Notes under the pieces: model-generated | Told to the model about the DNA's origin: nothing | Seen by the model: only the letters and a program-made list of their open reading frames with translations | Databases searched by the model: none | Source: Methanobacteriota archaeon | GTDB lineage: Archaea > Thermoplasmatota > Poseidoniia > Poseidoniales > SP79 | NCBI GenBank assembly: GCA_002715545.1 | Contig: PAZI01000024.1 | Location: forward strand, 6,433-13,561 | Direction: 5' to 3' | DNA: 7,129 nt | Translations under genes and position numbers: made by a program | In this document: in pieces, positions 5,772-7,129 of the stretch | Position numbering within the stretch: the first letter of the stretch is position 1 | Layout: each line of letters begins with the position of its first letter

Positions 5772-6773
5772 ATGGCCTCCAAGAAATCCAAGCAAGCTGC
5801 TGATGCAGAGAAGGATGTGCCCTTCGTTGATTTGACGAATGAGGCAGAAGCGGTGGCAAAGAAAGAAGAAAATGAGCGGCGAAAGGCAGACCTCAAAGCA
5901 CGAAAAGAATTACGCGAAAAGGAAGCGGACGAACGTGCTCAGAAGGCAGCTGCGAAGGCGGCTGCAATAGCAAAAGCAACGGCGGATAAAGCGAAAGCAA
6001 AGGCAGAGGAAGAGAAGAAAAAGGCACAGGCTAAGGCTGCGGCTGCCAGAAAGAAAGCGGCTGCGGCCAAGAAGAAAGCCGCTGAGAAACTAAAACTCGA
6101 AGAGAAGAAGAAAGCGGCTGCGGCCAAGGCGGCTGCGGCTAAGAAGAAGGCAGCAGAGAAACTAAAACTCGAAGAGAAGAAGAAAGCGGCTGCGGCCAAG
6201 GCGGCTGCGGCCAAGAAGAAGGCTGAAGAGAAACTAAAACTCGAAGAGAAGAAGAAAGCGGCTGCGGCCAAGGCGGCTGCGGCCAAGAAGAAGGCTGAAG
6301 AAAAAGCAAAGGCAGCGGCTGAGAAGGCGGCTGCAGCCAAGAAAAAGGCGGCTGAGAAGGCGAAAGCGGCTGCGGCCAAGGCTGCGGCTGAAAAGAAGAA
6401 GGCAGCTGAGAAACTCAAGGCAGAGGAGAGAAAGAAGGCGGCTGCAGCTGAACTTGCGGCAGCTAAGAAGAAGGCCGCCGAGAAGGCGAAAGCTGCTGCT
6501 GAAAAGGCAGCAGAGGCCAAGAAGAAAGCCGCTGAGAAACTCAAACTTGAAGAGAAAAAGAAAGCGGCCGCCGAGAAGGCGGCAGCGGCTAAGAAGAAGG
6601 CAGCAGAGAAACTAAAACTCGAAGAGAAGAAGAAAGCGGCGACTGCAAAGGCAAAGCAGGTTGGAGAGAAGGTTGTCAGCACAGCAAAGAGAGCAACCTC
6701 AGAAGAGCGGTTGAAGGGTGGAAAATTCGTGCAGAAGTGGTACGAACTTCGTCAGGATAAGAAAAAGGAATAG
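5772..6773 (+). CDS. Lys/Ala/Glu-rich tandem-repeat protein, predicted long alpha-helix
   Basis: A 333-residue protein made mostly of Ala, Lys and Glu. Residues 1-25 (MASKKSKQAADAEKDVPFVD onward) form a non-repetitive head. Residues 26-105 are a charged helical run. Residues 106 to about 291 are a tandem array of two module types, and 292-333 are a basic tail including FVQKWYELRQDKKKE. There is no signal peptide or membrane segment, so it is not a TolA-type anchored protein despite the similar composition; it is presumably cytosolic. Regular charge alternation without hydrophobic heptads suggests a single straight alpha-helix or weak coiled coil. The high Lys/Ala content recalls histone H1-like tails, so nucleic-acid binding is possible but unproven. 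ATG 5772 was chosen over the GTG at 5763: it begins a typical MASKK terminus, sits at leaderless spacing from a TATA-like element, and neither start has a ribosome site. I cannot assign a function. Confidence 0.85.
   Translation: MASKKSKQAADAEKDVPFVDLTNEAEAVAKKEENERRKADLKARKELREKEADERAQKAAAKAAAIAKATADKAKAKAEEEKKKAQAKAAAARKKAAAAKKKAAEKLKLEEKKKAAAAKAAAAKKKAAEKLKLEEKKKAAAAKAAAAKKKAEEKLKLEEKKKAAAAKAAAAKKKAEEKAKAAAEKAAAAKKKAAEKAKAAAAKAAAEKKKAAEKLKAEERKKAAAAELAAAKKKAAEKAKAAAEKAAEAKKKAAEKLKLEEKKKAAAEKAAAAKKKAAEKLKLEEKKKAATAKAKQVGEKVVSTAKRATSEERLKGGKFVQKWYELRQDKKKE
6087..6644 (+). repeat. In-frame tandem repeat array of 72- and 54-base units
   Basis: Units begin at 6087, 6159, 6231, 6303, 6357, 6411, 6483, 6537 and 6609. 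The spacings are 72, 72, 72, 54, 54, 72, 54 and 72 bases, all multiples of three. The long unit encodes 24 residues starting KLKLEEKKK and ending KKKAAE or KKKAEE. The short unit encodes 18 residues such as KAKAAAEKAAAAKKKAAE. The first three units share their first 51 bases exactly, which points to recent duplication. The last unit decays after about 35 bases. Confidence 0.9.
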
Positions 6774-6787
6774 GGCTCAGAAGCATC

Positions 6788-6805
6788 TTTTCAAAGAGGC
6801 CTTTT
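6788..6805 (+). terminator. Short T-tracts after the Lys/Ala-rich gene
   Basis: Two TTTT tracts (6788-6791 and 6802-6805) lie just after the TAG at 6771-6773, in the 36-base gap between convergent genes. Archaeal polymerases can terminate at T-rich stretches, but these are short, so this is only a candidate. Confidence 0.25.
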
Positions 6806-6809
6806 CTGC

Positions 6810-7129
6810 TCAACCATCCCCCCAAAGGGCCCAAGCAGTATCTTGTGCTGCAATGAAATTCTCATCCTCCTCAGGTCCGGGTGGTGAACGGCCCTTCACA
6901 ACTAGGAAAAGAATCAGCAGCAGGACGATACTGATGATGATGACTGGTGTGAACGCAGTGGCCAACACATCACCATCCGACGCACTCGACCTAGAATCGG
7001 ATGAGATTACTTCAGAAGGCACACCATCACTCGACAACTGGAAAGAACGATCCCATGAAAGAGAAGCCTGAGCGCCGAGATTGTCGACGCAAGTGATCTC
7101 AACTGTGAAGCGCTGCCCCGGTGAGACCG
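6810..7129 (-). CDS. C-terminal part of a membrane-anchored extracellular protein (5' end outside window)
   Basis: The frame runs without a stop from the right edge (7129) to the TGA at 6810-6812, so only the last 105 or so residues are seen. They begin VSPGQRFTVEITCVDNLGAQ, a strand-like stretch as in Ig-like or similar beta-sandwich domains. A Ser/Asp-rich linker (SSDGVPSEVISSDSRSSASD) follows, then one hydrophobic helix (TPVIIISIVLLLILFLVV), a basic KGR stop-transfer motif, and an acidic cytoplasmic tail ending DTAWALWGDG. This is the layout of a type I membrane protein, with the bulk outside and one C-terminal anchor. A TTG at 7037 could be read as a start, but the open and sensible upstream sequence argues against it. 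It converges with the Lys/Ala-rich gene 36 bases away. The full function cannot be told from this fragment. Confidence 0.75.
   Translation of the reverse strand, partial: VSPGQRFTVEITCVDNLGAQASLSWDRSFQLSSDGVPSEVISSDSRSSASDGDVLATAFTPVIIISIVLLLILFLVVKGRSPPGPEEDENFIAAQDTAWALWGDG

Noticed and set aside
6087..6644. CRISPR-like or satellite repeat array
   Set aside because: Units are contiguous, keep the reading frame and encode a regular helix; there are no unique spacers.
5939..6682. Long - strand open frame opposite the repeat protein, Phe/Ser/Ala-rich
   Set aside because: It is the mirror of the Lys/Ala/Glu codon repeats; the composition (FFFSSSFSFSAAF) is an artefact, and there is no start signal.
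6718..7071. 117-codon + strand open frame at the right end
   Set aside because: It overlaps the repeat gene's C-terminus and the - strand membrane-anchor gene, whose hydrophobic helix and open frame to the edge are more convincing.

Overview
The window looks archaeal, most likely a marine Thermoplasmatota-type euryarchaeon (marine group II/III-like). The reasons are a Bat-type HTH_10 regulator (an archaeal family), a DtxR-type metal regulator with archaeal-style neighbours, a class II tRNA-Leu with no encoded CCA, several genes with no Shine-Dalgarno sequence before the start (suggesting leaderless mRNAs), and large membrane proteins with beta-rich ectodomains. Base composition is close to balanced. 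The lineage is inferred from these traits only; no database was searched.

Left part (1-3632, + strand): two membrane-protein genes read as one unit. The first is open at the left edge of the window. It encodes a multi-pass protein with an extracellular domain, a cytoplasmic domain of about 285 residues and a C-terminal hydrophobic domain resembling the 'small multidrug export'/DedA-like fold. Its stop overlaps the start of the second gene by one base (TGATG), with a good GGAGG site before it. The second gene encodes a six-helix voltage-gated-type K+ channel with a TVGYGD filter. It carries an unusually large extracellular insertion (about 180 residues) between S5 and the pore, and a SHOCT-like C-terminal tail. 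Coupled translation and the matching Cys-bounded ectodomains suggest the two proteins work together, but no partner function can be assigned.

Middle part (3633-4179): a small ArsC-family reductase gene on the - strand converges tail-to-tail on the channel gene. It is followed by a tRNA-Leu(UAG) gene on the + strand.

Right-middle part (4180-5689, + strand): a DtxR/IdeR-like regulator is preceded by two inverted repeats, one of them an 18-bp palindrome ending 6 bp before the ATG (a likely autoregulatory operator). After a 49-bp gap comes an HTH_10 (Bat-like) regulator with an unrecognised N-terminal domain.

Right part (5690-7129): a 333-residue Lys/Ala/Glu protein is built from a tandem array of 24- and 18-residue helical modules, probably a long rod-like helix and possibly nucleoid-associated. 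It converges on the C-terminal end of a - strand gene that runs off the right edge. That fragment encodes the end of an ectodomain, one membrane anchor and a short acidic tail.

No mobile element, CRISPR array or rRNA gene is visible, and no stretch over 300 bases lacks a gene.
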